Assembly (NCBI RefSeq): GCF_009498525.1
Contig: NZ_QSNT01000007.1
Location: 162,299-226,298 of the forward strand
Reading direction: 5' to 3'
DNA: 64,000 nt
Origin: Rhizobium sp. ICMP 5592
Lineage (GTDB): Bacteria > Pseudomonadota > Alphaproteobacteria > Rhizobiales > Rhizobiaceae
Position 1 is the first letter of the stretch. Each line of letters begins with the position of its first letter. Both the position numbers and the translations under genes were made by a program. The notes under the pieces are model-generated. The model made no database searches. It was not told where the DNA came from and saw nothing but the letters and a program-made list of their open reading frames with translations. Shown here piece after piece: positions 27,780-36,942 of the stretch.

Positions 27780-28460
27780 GTGGAGCACTGGTTGCAATTG
27801 ATGTGGGAGTCGCTGGGCACGCTGCTTTGGGCGGGGCTCGTCTTCACCATCCCGCTCACCCTGATCACCTTCGTTCTCGGCCTGCTGCTCGGCCTCGTCA
27901 CCGCCGTCACGCGGCTGTTCGGTCCAAAGCCGCTCGTCGCCGTCGCCCGCTTCTATGTCTGGGTGATCCGCGGCACGCCGCTTTTGGTGCAGCTTTTCGT
28001 CATCTTCTACGGCCTGCCGAGCATGGGCATCCTGCTCGACGCCTTTCCCGCCGCCGTCATCGGCTTCACGCTGAATGTCGGCGCCTACTCATCCGAGATT
28101 ATCCGCGCCGTCATCTCCTCCGTGCCCAAGGGCCAGTGGGAAGCCGCCTATTCCATCGGCATGAACTGGCGCCAGGCAATGAGCCGCACCATCCTGCCGC
28201 AGGCAGCCCGCGTCGCCGTGCCGCCGCTGTCGAACACCTTCATCTCGCTGGTCAAGGATACCTCGCTTGCCGCCGCGATCACCGTGCCGGAGCTGTTCCA
28301 GGCCGCGCAGCGCATCGTGGCGACGACCTACGAGCCACTGATCCTCTATATCGAGGCCGCCATCATCTATCTCGTGCTCAGCACCTTCCTGTCGACGCTG
28401 CAGGGCTATCTCGAACGCCGTTTCGCCCGCTCCGGCGGCACGCTGGAGGCGCGGACATGA
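27780..28460 (+). CDS. Amino-acid ABC transporter permease
   Basis: Inner-membrane permease of the HisMQ/GlnP type, 226 residues with five helices. The family EAA loop is GQWEAAYSIGMNWRQAMSRTILPQAAR (split here after SIG), near residues 118-144, where it contacts the ATPase. The frame opens with GTG at 27780; an ATG at 27801 is a plausible alternative. Only one permease gene exists, so it probably forms a homodimer. Its stop overlaps the ATPase start by four bases (ATGA). Confidence 0.9.
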   Translation: MEHWLQLMWESLGTLLWAGLVFTIPLTLITFVLGLLLGLVTAVTRLFGPKPLVAVARFYVWVIRGTPLLVQLFVIFYGLPSMGILLDAFPAAVIGFTLNVGAYSSEIIRAVISSVPKGQWEAAYSIGMNWRQAMSRTILPQAARVAVPPLSNTFISLVKDTSLAAAITVPELFQAAQRIVATTYEPLILYIEAAIIYLVLSTFLSTLQGYLERRFARSGGTLEART

Positions 28461-29218
28461 TCGAGCTGTCACATATCGAAAAACGCTTCGGCGACAGTGT
28501 CATCCTGAAGGATATCAGCCTGACCATCCCGGAAGGCACGGTGACGGCGCTGGTCGGCCCTTCGGGCGGCGGCAAGAGCACGCTTTTGCGCTGCATCAAC
28601 CTCCTGGAAATTCCGACAGCCGGTACGATCCGCATCGGCGAGGTGAGCACCACCTTTCAACCGGGCAAGAAGACCACCTGGCAGGACATCCAGAAGATCC
28701 GCCGCCAGACCGGCATGGTCTTCCAGAATTTCCAGCTCTTCCCGCACAGGACCGCCATCGAAAACGTCATGGAGGGCCTGACGACCGTGCTGCGCTGGCC
28801 GGCCGACAAGGCGCGCGCCCGCGCCGTCGAGCTTCTGACCAAGGTCGGCATGGCGCACAAGATCAACGCCTGGCCCTCGACACTGTCGGGCGGCCAGCAG
28901 CAGCGCGTGGCGATCGCCCGTGCGCTCGCCCCCTCGCCGCGCGTCCTTCTCTGCGACGAGCCGACCTCGGCGCTCGATCCGGAACTGGCCGCCGAAGTCG
29001 TCGATGTTCTCGGCAAGCTCGCCAATGAAGGCACGACCATGGTGATGGCGACGCATGACCTGCGCCTCGCCTCGAAGATCGCCACCAGTGTCGTTTTCCT
29101 CGAAGCCGGCAACATCGTCGAAACCGGCCCCTCCCGCACCATCTTCGGCGCACCTCAGCAGGAACGGACGAAACAGTTCATCTCCACGCTGAATGCGGGG
29201 CACAGCTACGACATATGA
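28457..29218 (+). CDS. Amino-acid ABC transporter ATP-binding protein
   Basis: A 253-residue ATPase of the GlnQ/HisP type. Walker A GPSGGGKST is at residues 32-40, the Q-loop VFQNFQLFPHRTA near 88, signature LSGGQQQR near 142, Walker B VLLCDEP near 162 and the switch His in ATHD near 195. It contains the stretch LLEIPTAGTIRIGEVSTTF, a little longer than in GlnQ. The ATG overlaps the permease stop, and no other gene follows in the operon. Confidence 0.92.
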   Translation: MIELSHIEKRFGDSVILKDISLTIPEGTVTALVGPSGGGKSTLLRCINLLEIPTAGTIRIGEVSTTFQPGKKTTWQDIQKIRRQTGMVFQNFQLFPHRTAIENVMEGLTTVLRWPADKARARAVELLTKVGMAHKINAWPSTLSGGQQQRVAIARALAPSPRVLLCDEPTSALDPELAAEVVDVLGKLANEGTTMVMATHDLRLASKIATSVVFLEAGNIVETGPSRTIFGAPQQERTKQFISTLNAGHSYDI

Positions 29219-29314
29219 GCGAGAATCCGGCGCTCAACCGGAGGTTCGGTTACGAGGTCGATCGGATAGCTCGCAACAGCCCAACGACGAAGCAAGAGTA
29301 AATTGGCCGACGTT

Positions 29315-30154
29315 TTAGGCCGGCACAATCCGGTAGTCCTCGGAGGCCCGCTCGACGCGGCCAAAGCCGGCGATATGGCCACCGGCGACGATCCAACCTT
29401 CGCGGGCGGCATCTTCCAATGTCGCCCGGCGGGTTCGCACCGCCATCTCGGGGTCGAGGTCGAAGACCAGACCGATCTTCGGATCGCCGGGTTGAAGCTC
29501 TTCCAGATGCAAGGTGTCGCCCCAGATCAGGAGATCCTTATCCTCGGCGTCGATCCGATCGCCACCACGCACCAGATAACCGGTGTGGCCGGGGGTGTGC
29601 CCCGGTAGAGGGCGCGCCTCTATGCCGGCCAACACGGGGCCGTCCGGAATCTGCCGGACTCGGGGCCCATAGACGCGGACAAGCTGCTCAGCCACGTTGA
29701 AGCCGCCGCGGCGCGCCTCCGGTGTCGCCTCGCGAGCCACCGGATCGGTGAAAAAGGCAAAATCCTTGGCCGGCACGAATATTTCGGCATTGGGGAAATA
29801 CGGAGCGTCTCCGTCGAACAGACCGAGCGCATGATCGCCGTGGATATGGGTCAGCAATATCAACTGGATCTGGTCCGGCGTGATGCCGGCCTCATGCAAC
29901 GCCGATCGTGCATGACCGTATTTTGGTCCCCAAGCCGTCCCGGTGCCGGCATCGACGAGAATGATGCCGTCGGCGCTACGCAGGGCGAAACAGTTTACAT
30001 CTACCTGAAGCGTCGGCTTGCCCAATGCTTCAATCGCGCGCTGCCGGGCTACGCTGCCATCCGCATGGATCAGCACCTCCGCCGGCGCTTCGAAGACGCC
30101 ATCGCGCAAAAGGATAACGTCATACTGCCCGAAATGCCTAGGACTGTCGGTCAT
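29315..30154 (-). CDS. Metallo-beta-lactamase-fold hydrolase
   Basis: A 279-residue protein with the zinc motif THIHGDHA near residue 101, the third-ligand histidine in GHTPGHT near 188, the Asp in WGDTLH near 213 and a late His in GGHIAGFG near 262. This set identifies a two-metal hydrolase of the MBL superfamily (lactonase, glyoxalase or aryl-hydrolase-like). It has no signal peptide. The gene is downstream of pyc on the same strand, but an intervening terminator separates them. The substrate is unknown; the layout resembles N-acyl-homoserine lactonase-type enzymes only at the motif level. Confidence 0.82.
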   Translation of the reverse strand: MTDSPRHFGQYDVILLRDGVFEAPAEVLIHADGSVARQRAIEALGKPTLQVDVNCFALRSADGIILVDAGTGTAWGPKYGHARSALHEAGITPDQIQLILLTHIHGDHALGLFDGDAPYFPNAEIFVPAKDFAFFTDPVAREATPEARRGGFNVAEQLVRVYGPRVRQIPDGPVLAGIEARPLPGHTPGHTGYLVRGGDRIDAEDKDLLIWGDTLHLEELQPGDPKIGLVFDLDPEMAVRTRRATLEDAAREGWIVAGGHIAGFGRVERASEDYRIVPA

Positions 30155-30187
30155 TGATGCAATTCCGCCTTGAGGGTCAGGCTCAGG

Positions 30188-30215
30188 AAAAGGCCAGCCC
30201 GGAAGCTGGCCTTTT
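30188..30215 (-). terminator. Rho-independent terminator of pyc
   Basis: AAAAGGCCAGC (30188-30198) pairs perfectly with GCTGGCCTTTT (30205-30215) around a six-base loop. On the minus strand the stem ends in T4 just past the pyc stop at 30239. Confidence 0.8.
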
Positions 30216-30238
30216 TCTTATTCCGTCATGGACGACGT

Positions 30239-33200
30239 TCAAGCTCCGTAGACGACGAGGAGATCCTTTGCGTCGATCTGGTCGCCGGCAAGCACGAGGA
30301 CTTCGGTGATGGTGCCGTCCTTCTCCGCATGCAGCGCCGTTTCCATCTTCATCGCTTCGATGGAGACGAGCACGTCGCCGGCCTTGATCGCCTGGCCGGG
30401 AGTGACGAAGACGCGGGAGATGACACCCGGCATCGGCGCGCCAACATGGGCGGCATTGGCGGGTTCCGCCTTGCGGCGCACGGCACTGCCTGAGGCACCA
30501 TGGGCACGGTCCGGCACCTTGATGCGGCGTGGCTGGCCATTGAGCTCGAAGAATACCGTCACCATGCCCTTCTCGTCCGTCGCCGTCATCGCCTGATTGA
30601 CGACCACCAGCGTCTTGCCCTTCTCGATCTCTGCAAAGAGTTCGCCACCTTCCTTCAGGCCGTAGAAGTAGGCAGGCGTCGGCAGGACCGAGACCGGGCC
30701 GTAGGTATCGGCGGCCAGCGCATAGTCGGTGAAGACCTTCGGATACATCAGGTAGGAGGCGAACTCGAAGTCATCGACCTTGCGCTCGAGCTTGGTCTCG
30801 ATGACCTTGCGCTCGGCATCGAGATCAGCCTCGGCAAGCAGCGAGCCGGGGCGCACCGTGTAGGGCGCCTCGCCCTTCAGCGCCTTCTTCTGCAAGGCCT
30901 GCGGCCATCCACCCGGCGGCTGGCCGAGATCGCCCTTCAGCATCGAGACCACCGATTCCGGGAAGGAGACCTCCCGGTCGGGATTGACTACATCGGCAAC
31001 CGTCAGATCCTGGGAGACCATCATCAGCGCCATGTCACCCACCACCTTGGAGGACGGGGTCACCTTGACGATGTCGCCGAACATCTGGTTGGCATCGGCA
31101 TAGGCCTGCGCCACCTGATGCCAGCGGGTCTCGAGGCCGAGCGAACGCGCCTGTTCCTTGAGGTTGGTGAACTGGCCGCCCGGCATTTCGTGCAGGTAGA
31201 CTTCCGAGGCCGGTCCCTTGAGGTCGCTCTCAAAGGCGGCGTACTGATGACGCACGGCTTCCCAGTAGAAGGAGACGCGGCGGATCCATTCGGGATCGAG
31301 GCCCGGATCGCGCGCTGTGCCCTTCAAGGCTTCGACGATCGAGCCGAGGCAGGGCTGCGAGGTATTGCCGGAGAGCGCATCCATCGCCGCATCGACCGCA
31401 TCGACGCCGGCGTCGACAGCGGCCAGCACCGTGGCGGCGGCAATGCCCGAGGTATCATGCGTGTGGAAGTGGATCGGCAGGCTGGTCGCCTCGCGCAGTG
31501 CCTTGAACAGCACCTTGGCGGCGGCCGGCTTCAAAAGACCGGCCATATCCTTCAGCGCAATGATATGGGCACCGGCCTTTTCCAGCTCGACGGCAAGGTC
31601 GGTATAGTACTTCAGATCATACTTCGGGCGAGCAGAGTTCAGAATGTCACCGGTATAGCAGATCGCCGCCTCGCAGAGCTTGTTCTCCTCGATGATGGCA
31701 TCCATCGACACGCGCATGTTCTCGACCCAGTTCAGGCAGTCGAAGACGCGGAAGAGGTCGATGCCGCCCTTGGCGGCCTGACGGACGAAGTACTTCACGA
31801 CATTGTCGGGATAGTTGGTGTAGCCGACGCCGTTGGCGCCGCGCAGCAGCATCTGTAGAAGCAGGTTCGGCGCGCCCTCGCGGATCAGCGACAGGCGCTC
31901 CCACGGATCTTCGGTGAGGAAGCGCATAGAAACGTCGAAGGTGGCGCCGCCCCAGCATTCCAGCGACAGCAGCTGCGGTAGCGCCCGGGCATAGGTGCCG
32001 GCGACCTGGGCGATATCGAAGGTCCGCATGCGGGTGGCGAGCAGCGACTGATGGCCGTCACGCATCGTCGTGTCGGTCAAAAGCACGCGCTTTTCGTTGC
32101 GCATCCATTCGGCGAACTTCTGCGGGCCGAGTTTGTCGAGCCGCTGCTTGCTGCCATCGGGCACCTTGCCGTCGATATAGGGCAGCACCGGCTCGGAGGC
32201 CTTCGGCGACGGTACGGGCCGGCCGCGGGCTTCCGGATGGCCGTTGACCGTGACGTCGGCCAGATAGGTGAGCAGCTTGGTGGCGCGGTCCTGGCGCTTG
32301 ACCTGCTGGAACAGTTCCGGCGTCGTATCGATGAAGCGCGTGGTGTAGCTGTTGTCGCGGAATTTCGGGTGGGTGATGATCGCTTCGAGGAAGGTGAGGT
32401 TGGTCGCAACGCCGCGGATGCGGAATTCGCGCAGCGCCCGGTCCATGCGGGCGATCGTCTCGTCCGGCGTCGACGCCCAGGCCGTCACCTTGACCAACAG
32501 CGGATCGTAGAAGCGGGTGATGATCGCGCCCGAATAGGCCGTGCCGCCATCCAGACGGATGCCGAAGCCGGCAGCCGAGCGATAGGCGGTGATGCGGCCG
32601 TAATCGGGAATGAAATTGTGTTCCGGGTCCTCGGTGGTGACGCGGCACTGCAGGGCATGGCCGTTAAGGCGGATATCCGCCTGCTTCGGCACGCCCGATT
32701 CCGGCGTGCCGATGGCAAAGCCGTCGAGGATATGGATCTGCGCCTTAACGATATCGATGCCAGTGACGACTTCGGTCACCGTATGTTCGACCTGGATGCG
32801 CGGATTGACTTCGATGAAGTAGAATTTGCCAGTATCTGCATCCATCAGATATTCGACAGTGCCGGCGCCGACATAGCCGGTCGCACCGGCGATCTTCAGC
32901 GAATAGGCGGCCAGTTCCTGACGCTGGGCATCCGTGAGGTAAGGCGCCGGCGCGCGCTCCACGACCTTCTGGTTGCGGCGCTGGACCGAACAGTCACGCT
33001 CGAACAGGTGCACGACATTGCCATGGGTGTCGCCAAGCACCTGGCTTTCGACGTGGCGGGCACGCTCCACCAGCTTTTCCAGATAGACTTCGTCCTTGCC
33101 GAAGGCGGCCATCGCCTCGCGCTTGGCCTCCGTCACTTCCTTGGCGAGATCCTTGGGATCGCGGATGGCACGCATGCCGCGACCGCCGCCGCCCCAGGAG

Positions 33201-33700
33201 GCCTTGAGCATCACCGGATAGCCGATCTCCTCGGCCATCTTTGCCACGAGCTTCATATCGTCGGGCAGCGGGTCCGTCGCCGGCACCACCGGCACACCGA
33301 CCGAGATCGCCAGGTTGCGGGCTGCAACCTTGTTGCCGAGCTGGCGCATCGTATCGGCGCGCGGGCCGATGAAGATGATGCCGGCGGCATCGCAGGCGTC
33401 GACGAATTCGGGACTTTCCGACAAGAGGCCGTAGCCGGGATGAATGGCATCGGCACCGGACAGCTTGGCGACGCGGATAATCTCGTCAATCGACAGATAG
33501 CTCTCGATCGGACCGAGGTCGCGGGAAAGATGCGGGCCGCGGCCGACCTGATAGCTCTCGTCCGCCTTGAAGCGGTGCAATGCCAGTTTATCTTCCTCAG
33601 CCCAGATGGCGACTGTTTTAATCCCGAGCTCATTGGCGGCGCGAAACACGCGGATCGCAATCTCGGAACGGTTGGCAACCAGGATCTTGGATATAGGCAA
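30239..33700 (-). CDS. pyc: Pyruvate carboxylase
   Basis: Biotin-dependent anaplerotic enzyme making oxaloacetate from pyruvate, bicarbonate and ATP. The 1153-residue single chain has an N-terminal biotin carboxylase domain (MPISKILVANRSEIAIRVF, ATP-grasp loop GGGGRGM near 165), a carboxyltransferase barrel starting with LLTDTTMRDGHQSLLATR near 545 and holding the metal-binding HFHTHD near 745, an allosteric linker, and a C-terminal biotinyl domain with the target Lys in EAMKMET. The start is TTG at 33700: GAGGAG lies six bases ahead and it yields the conserved MPISK N-terminus, matching the R. etli enzyme (about 1154 residues). A LuxR-type gene lies upstream on the same strand, with about 115 bases between. 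Confidence 0.96.
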   Translation of the reverse strand: MPISKILVANRSEIAIRVFRAANELGIKTVAIWAEEDKLALHRFKADESYQVGRGPHLSRDLGPIESYLSIDEIIRVAKLSGADAIHPGYGLLSESPEFVDACDAAGIIFIGPRADTMRQLGNKVAARNLAISVGVPVVPATDPLPDDMKLVAKMAEEIGYPVMLKASWGGGGRGMRAIRDPKDLAKEVTEAKREAMAAFGKDEVYLEKLVERARHVESQVLGDTHGNVVHLFERDCSVQRRNQKVVERAPAPYLTDAQRQELAAYSLKIAGATGYVGAGTVEYLMDADTGKFYFIEVNPRIQVEHTVTEVVTGIDIVKAQIHILDGFAIGTPESGVPKQADIRLNGHALQCRVTTEDPEHNFIPDYGRITAYRSAAGFGIRLDGGTAYSGAIITRFYDPLLVKVTAWASTPDETIARMDRALREFRIRGVATNLTFLEAIITHPKFRDNSYTTRFIDTTPELFQQVKRQDRATKLLTYLADVTVNGHPEARGRPVPSPKASEPVLPYIDGKVPDGSKQRLDKLGPQKFAEWMRNEKRVLLTDTTMRDGHQSLLATRMRTFDIAQVAGTYARALPQLLSLECWGGATFDVSMRFLTEDPWERLSLIREGAPNLLLQMLLRGANGVGYTNYPDNVVKYFVRQAAKGGIDLFRVFDCLNWVENMRVSMDAIIEENKLCEAAICYTGDILNSARPKYDLKYYTDLAVELEKAGAHIIALKDMAGLLKPAAAKVLFKALREATSLPIHFHTHDTSGIAAATVLAAVDAGVDAVDAAMDALSGNTSQPCLGSIVEALKGTARDPGLDPEWIRRVSFYWEAVRHQYAAFESDLKGPASEVYLHEMPGGQFTNLKEQARSLGLETRWHQVAQAYADANQMFGDIVKVTPSSKVVGDMALMMVSQDLTVADVVNPDREVSFPESVVSMLKGDLGQPPGGWPQALQKKALKGEAPYTVRPGSLLAEADLDAERKVIETKLERKVDDFEFASYLMYPKVFTDYALAADTYGPVSVLPTPAYFYGLKEGGELFAEIEKGKTLVVVNQAMTATDEKGMVTVFFELNGQPRRIKVPDRAHGASGSAVRRKAEPANAAHVGAPMPGVISRVFVTPGQAIKAGDVLVSIEAMKMETALHAEKDGTITEVLVLAGDQIDAKDLLVVYGA

Positions 33701-33814
33701 TGCAGTCTCCTCACGGCATCGAAACGGGCAATGCTGCACCCGCGAAGAGAATTCTTAACTTCTTGTCACGGGAAGTTCAATTTCCCGTAGCGTCAGAAAC
33801 CAAAATAGTTGCGG

Positions 33815-34555
33815 CTATGGAACAAGTCCGTTTCTGAAGGCGATTGCGACGATATGCTGGCGGTTTCGCGCATTCAGCTTGTCCTGGATGCTATTCATGT
33901 ACCAATCGACGGTGTGATTTGAAATCTTCAGCGTGCGGCTGATATCCATCGAGGTCATGCCTTCGGCCAAATGATTGAGCACCTCGATCTCACGCCTGGT
34001 CAGCTTGGCCTCGAGCCCGGGAGCTTCCTCAAGCGGCCGCGCCTCGTCACGCAACTCCAGAAGCCGCCAAAAGACTTTCTTGGCCACGGCGTCGAACAGC
34101 GAAAGTTCGGCGGGCGACAGATCGACCGAATTACCGCCGATCGTCATCGTTCCGAGCAGGCCGCTGCGCCCGAAAATGGGAAAGATATAGCCGTCGACCA
34201 GCCCGTTGGCACGGGCGTCGGCCATCATCTGCTCCATACGGCGGCGGAGTGGATCACCCTTCAGCGCCGCCATTGCGTCCCGCCAGCGGAAAGGCCGCTG
34301 CGCCTGGCCGAGATAACGCATGGTCGGATCGACCAGCACATATTTCCGGGCGACATAGGTGAGAGGCCATTTGTCCGGCCAGCGACCGGCAAGCATGACG
34401 CTGATAATATCGACGGCCGGCCGCGGATGCCTCAGCAGACCATAGAAATCGAACTTATAGGACCGCAGCACCGACTCGAGTTCCGTCACGACATTCTTGG
34501 CCTGATTGCATTCTTCAACAACCACAAGCAATTGCATTAACGAATGAATATTCAC
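33815..34555 (-). CDS. LuxR-family regulator with autoinducer-binding-like domain (solo)
   Basis: A 246-residue regulator. The N-terminal part contains YVARKYVLVDPTMRYLGQ (residues about 63-80) and PFRWRDAM, the spacing of Tyr, Asp and Trp found in acyl-homoserine-lactone-binding domains of TraR/SdiA-type proteins. The C-terminal helix-turn-helix reads KLTRREIEVLNHLAEGMTSM, then ISRTLKISNHTVDWYMNSI. The start is GTG at 34555 with GGGGG six bases ahead; the frame runs further upstream without a better start. No luxI-type synthase occurs in this window, so it is a solo regulator here. Whether it binds an acyl-homoserine lactone is not decidable from these residues alone. Confidence 0.82.
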   Translation of the reverse strand: MNIHSLMQLLVVVEECNQAKNVVTELESVLRSYKFDFYGLLRHPRPAVDIISVMLAGRWPDKWPLTYVARKYVLVDPTMRYLGQAQRPFRWRDAMAALKGDPLRRRMEQMMADARANGLVDGYIFPIFGRSGLLGTMTIGGNSVDLSPAELSLFDAVAKKVFWRLLELRDEARPLEEAPGLEAKLTRREIEVLNHLAEGMTSMDISRTLKISNHTVDWYMNSIQDKLNARNRQHIVAIAFRNGLVP

Positions 34556-34924
34556 ACATACCCCCTGGCCCGAAAAGCCTGGTTCCCCGTCGACGGACGC
34601 CCCACCGATATCCATTCTGCCTCCGGCACGGCGGATGGCGGGCAAACATACTCGGATCGAGATAATTTTGAACGTCTGTGGCGAGAAATTCAGAATTCAA
34701 CTTCGCATAGCAATCGCTTCGCGGCGCGACAATGCTAATGTAAGAAAGTATTCCTGAATCCTCATATTTCTCAAGTGGCCGAAAGCCCGTCCTGGCGACC
34801 GGGCGCATAACCCATGAAATTTCCTCTGAAAAAACAGCGCCAGATTCCGTTAATCGCCGGTTCAGGTAGCAATCTGTAGTGTCGCCAACATTCCGAAATT
34901 GCTGATGCACAGAGGTTGCCAGAC
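34556..34924. other. Divergent promoter region of luxR-type gene and ndvA
   Basis: About 370 bases with no plausible gene. It must hold promoters for the leftward LuxR-type gene and for ndvA. The central part (34690-34780) is AT-rich. I saw no clear inverted repeat of the lux-box type. Confidence 0.5.
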
Positions 34925-36694
34925 GTGTCTCTTTTCAAAGTCTATGCAAGAGCCCTGAAGTATCTTGGCGCGTATCGTTACCGCGTATGGATGGTCGTTG
35001 TCGCAAACATCGCGTTGGCGATGACCACGATCTATGAGCCGGTTCTGTTCGGTCGCATCTTCGACGCCATCGGCAAGAAAGAGCCCGTGACGCCGACCAT
35101 GATGCTGTGGGCCGGCTTTGCCGTCTTCAGCGCGGTGGCTTTCATCATCGTTTCCCGCGAGGCGGACCGTCTCGCCCATGGCCGCCGCGCATCGCTGCTG
35201 ACGGAGGCCTTCAGCCGCATCATTTCCATGCCCTTGTCCTGGCACAGCCAGCGCGGCACGGCCAGCGCGCTAAACACGCTGCTGCGTGCCTGCGAAGCCC
35301 TGTTCGGCCTGTGGCTCGAATTCATGCGCAACCACCTGACGACGGCTGTCGCCCTCGTCGTGATGATCCCGACCGCCATGGCCATGGACCTGCGGCTGTC
35401 CGCTGTCCTCGTTCTGCTCGGTATCTTCTACTGGATCATCGGCCAGCTGGTCATGAACCGCACCAAGGACGGCCAGACCTCGGTCGAAAGCCATTACAAC
35501 ACCGTCTTCTCGCATGTCAGCGACTCGATCAGCAACGTCTCGGTGCTGCATAGCTACAACCGTATCGAAGCTGAAACCAAGGCGTTGAAGTCCTTCACCG
35601 AACGGCTGCTGGCCGCGCAGTATCCGGTGCTCGACTGGTGGGCACTGGCCGGCGCGCTGAACCGCACCGCCTCGACCATCGCGATGATGGCGATCCTGAT
35701 GATCGGCACCGTGCTCGTCCAGGGCGGCAGCCTCAGCATCGGCGCGCTGATCACCTTCATCGCCTTCGCCAACGTGCTGATCGGTCGCCTGGAGCTGCTG
35801 CGCAACTTCGCCAACCAGATCTTCGAAGCCCGCGCCAAGCTGGTGGACTTCTACACGCTGGAAGATTCCGTCCGCGAGCGTGAGGAGCCGGCTGGCCTTG
35901 ACGAGATCAAGGACGTCAAGGGCGAGGTCGAGTTCCGCAACGTTTCTTTCGGCTTCGGCAACAGCGCCCAGGGCCTGCACAATATCAACTTCACGGTGAA
36001 GGCCGGCCAGACCGTCGCCATCGTCGGCCCGACCGGCGCCGGCAAGACGACCCTGGTCAACCTCCTGCAGCGTGTCTACGATCCGCAGAGCGGCCAGATC
36101 CTCGTCGACGGTAACGATATTACCAAGGTGACGCGCAAGTCGCTGCGCCGCTACATCGCCACCGTCTTCCAGGATGCCGGCCTGCTGAACCGCTCGATCA
36201 GCGACAACATCCGTCTCGGCCGCGAGGGTGCGACCGAGGAAGAGATGATGCGCGCTGCCGAGGCGGCTGCCGCCAACGACTTCATCGAGACACGCGAAAG
36301 CGGCTACGAAACCCGTGTCGGCGAGCGCGGCAACAAGCTCTCCGGTGGCGAGCGCCAGCGTATCGCGATTGCCCGCGCCATCCTCAAGGACGCGCCGATC
36401 CTCGTGCTCGACGAGGCGACCAGCGCGCTCGACGTGGAGACGGAAAACAGGGTCAAGGCGGCGATCGACAATCTGCGGCAGAACCGCACGACCTTCATCA
36501 TCGCGCACCGCCTGTCGACGGTTCGCGAGGCCGATATCGTCCTCTTCCTCGAAAACGGACGCGTTATCGAGAATGGCAGCTTCAGCGCGCTCAGCCAGAG
36601 CAACGGCCGCTTTGCCGCCCTGCTGCGTGCCAGCGGTATCCTGACGGACGAGGAAGTCCGCAAGGCACATACCACGGAACACGAAGCCGCCTGA
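34925..36694 (+). CDS. ndvA: Beta-(1,2)-glucan export ATP-binding/permease NdvA (ChvA)
   Basis: Half-transporter that exports cyclic beta-1,2-glucan to the periplasm; 589 residues. The N-terminal domain has six hydrophobic helices. The ATPase domain shows Walker A GPTGAGKT near residue 365, the Q-loop VFQDAGLLNR near 410, signature LSGGERQR near 470, Walker B ILVLDEA near 492 and the switch His in IIAHRLST near 522. The opening SLFKVYARALKYLGAYR matches NdvA/ChvA. I chose GTG at 34925 with AGAGG nine bases ahead; a TTG three codons earlier is possible. Its cargo is made by NdvB, encoded 5 kb away on the other strand. A strong terminator follows. Confidence 0.94.
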   Translation: MSLFKVYARALKYLGAYRYRVWMVVVANIALAMTTIYEPVLFGRIFDAIGKKEPVTPTMMLWAGFAVFSAVAFIIVSREADRLAHGRRASLLTEAFSRIISMPLSWHSQRGTASALNTLLRACEALFGLWLEFMRNHLTTAVALVVMIPTAMAMDLRLSAVLVLLGIFYWIIGQLVMNRTKDGQTSVESHYNTVFSHVSDSISNVSVLHSYNRIEAETKALKSFTERLLAAQYPVLDWWALAGALNRTASTIAMMAILMIGTVLVQGGSLSIGALITFIAFANVLIGRLELLRNFANQIFEARAKLVDFYTLEDSVREREEPAGLDEIKDVKGEVEFRNVSFGFGNSAQGLHNINFTVKAGQTVAIVGPTGAGKTTLVNLLQRVYDPQSGQILVDGNDITKVTRKSLRRYIATVFQDAGLLNRSISDNIRLGREGATEEEMMRAAEAAAANDFIETRESGYETRVGERGNKLSGGERQRIAIARAILKDAPILVLDEATSALDVETENRVKAAIDNLRQNRTTFIIAHRLSTVREADIVLFLENGRVIENGSFSALSQSNGRFAALLRASGILTDEEVRKAHTTEHEAA

Positions 36695-36719
36695 TCATTC
36701 GCATGGGGCCCAAAAGTCG

Positions 36720-36752
36720 AAGCCGGGGGAGCACTGCTCCCCCGGCTTTTTC
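36720..36752 (+). terminator. Rho-independent terminator of ndvA
   Basis: A 13-pair GC-rich stem (AGCCGGGGGAGCA and its complement) is followed by T5, 26 bases past the ndvA stop. Confidence 0.85.
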
Positions 36753-36795
36753 GTATCAGCGCCTATGTCCCGGCTAAAATTCCAAGGCAGAAACA

Positions 36796-36828
36796 AGAAA
36801 GGCCCGGCAGGGAAAACCGGGCCTTTCT
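36796..36828 (-). terminator. Rho-independent terminator of the porin gene
   Basis: AGAAAGGCCCGG (36796-36807) pairs perfectly with CCGGGCCTTTCT (36817-36828). On the minus strand the stem runs into TTTCTTGTTTC. It lies downstream of the leftward porin gene, whose stop is at 36943. Confidence 0.7.
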
Positions 36829-36871
36829 CCTTCTCTGATCGGAGGTCAAATCGGTCATGACGCCAGCGGAG

Positions 36872-36913
36872 TTATGACTGGCGTCAAACCGGTTATGATT
36901 GGCGTCAAGCCGG
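36872..36913 (+). repeat. Tandem 21-bp repeat between ndvA and the porin gene
   Basis: Two adjacent 21-base copies at 36872-36892 and 36893-36913 differ at two positions; both centre on TGGCGTCAA followed by CCGG. A degenerate third copy precedes them (about 36845-36871, GTCAAATCGGTCATGACGCC). They lie just downstream of the porin stop. Confidence 0.7.
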
Positions 36914-36942
36914 GTAGGGCCAGCCTCACGCCGAAGATCAGA

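Noticed and set aside
32051..33790. 579-codon open frame on the plus strand opposite pyruvate carboxylase
   Set aside because: Antisense to a highly conserved gene; no domain features and no ribosome-binding site.
35270..36682. 470-codon open frame opposite ndvA
   Set aside because: Antisense shadow of the NdvA reading frame.
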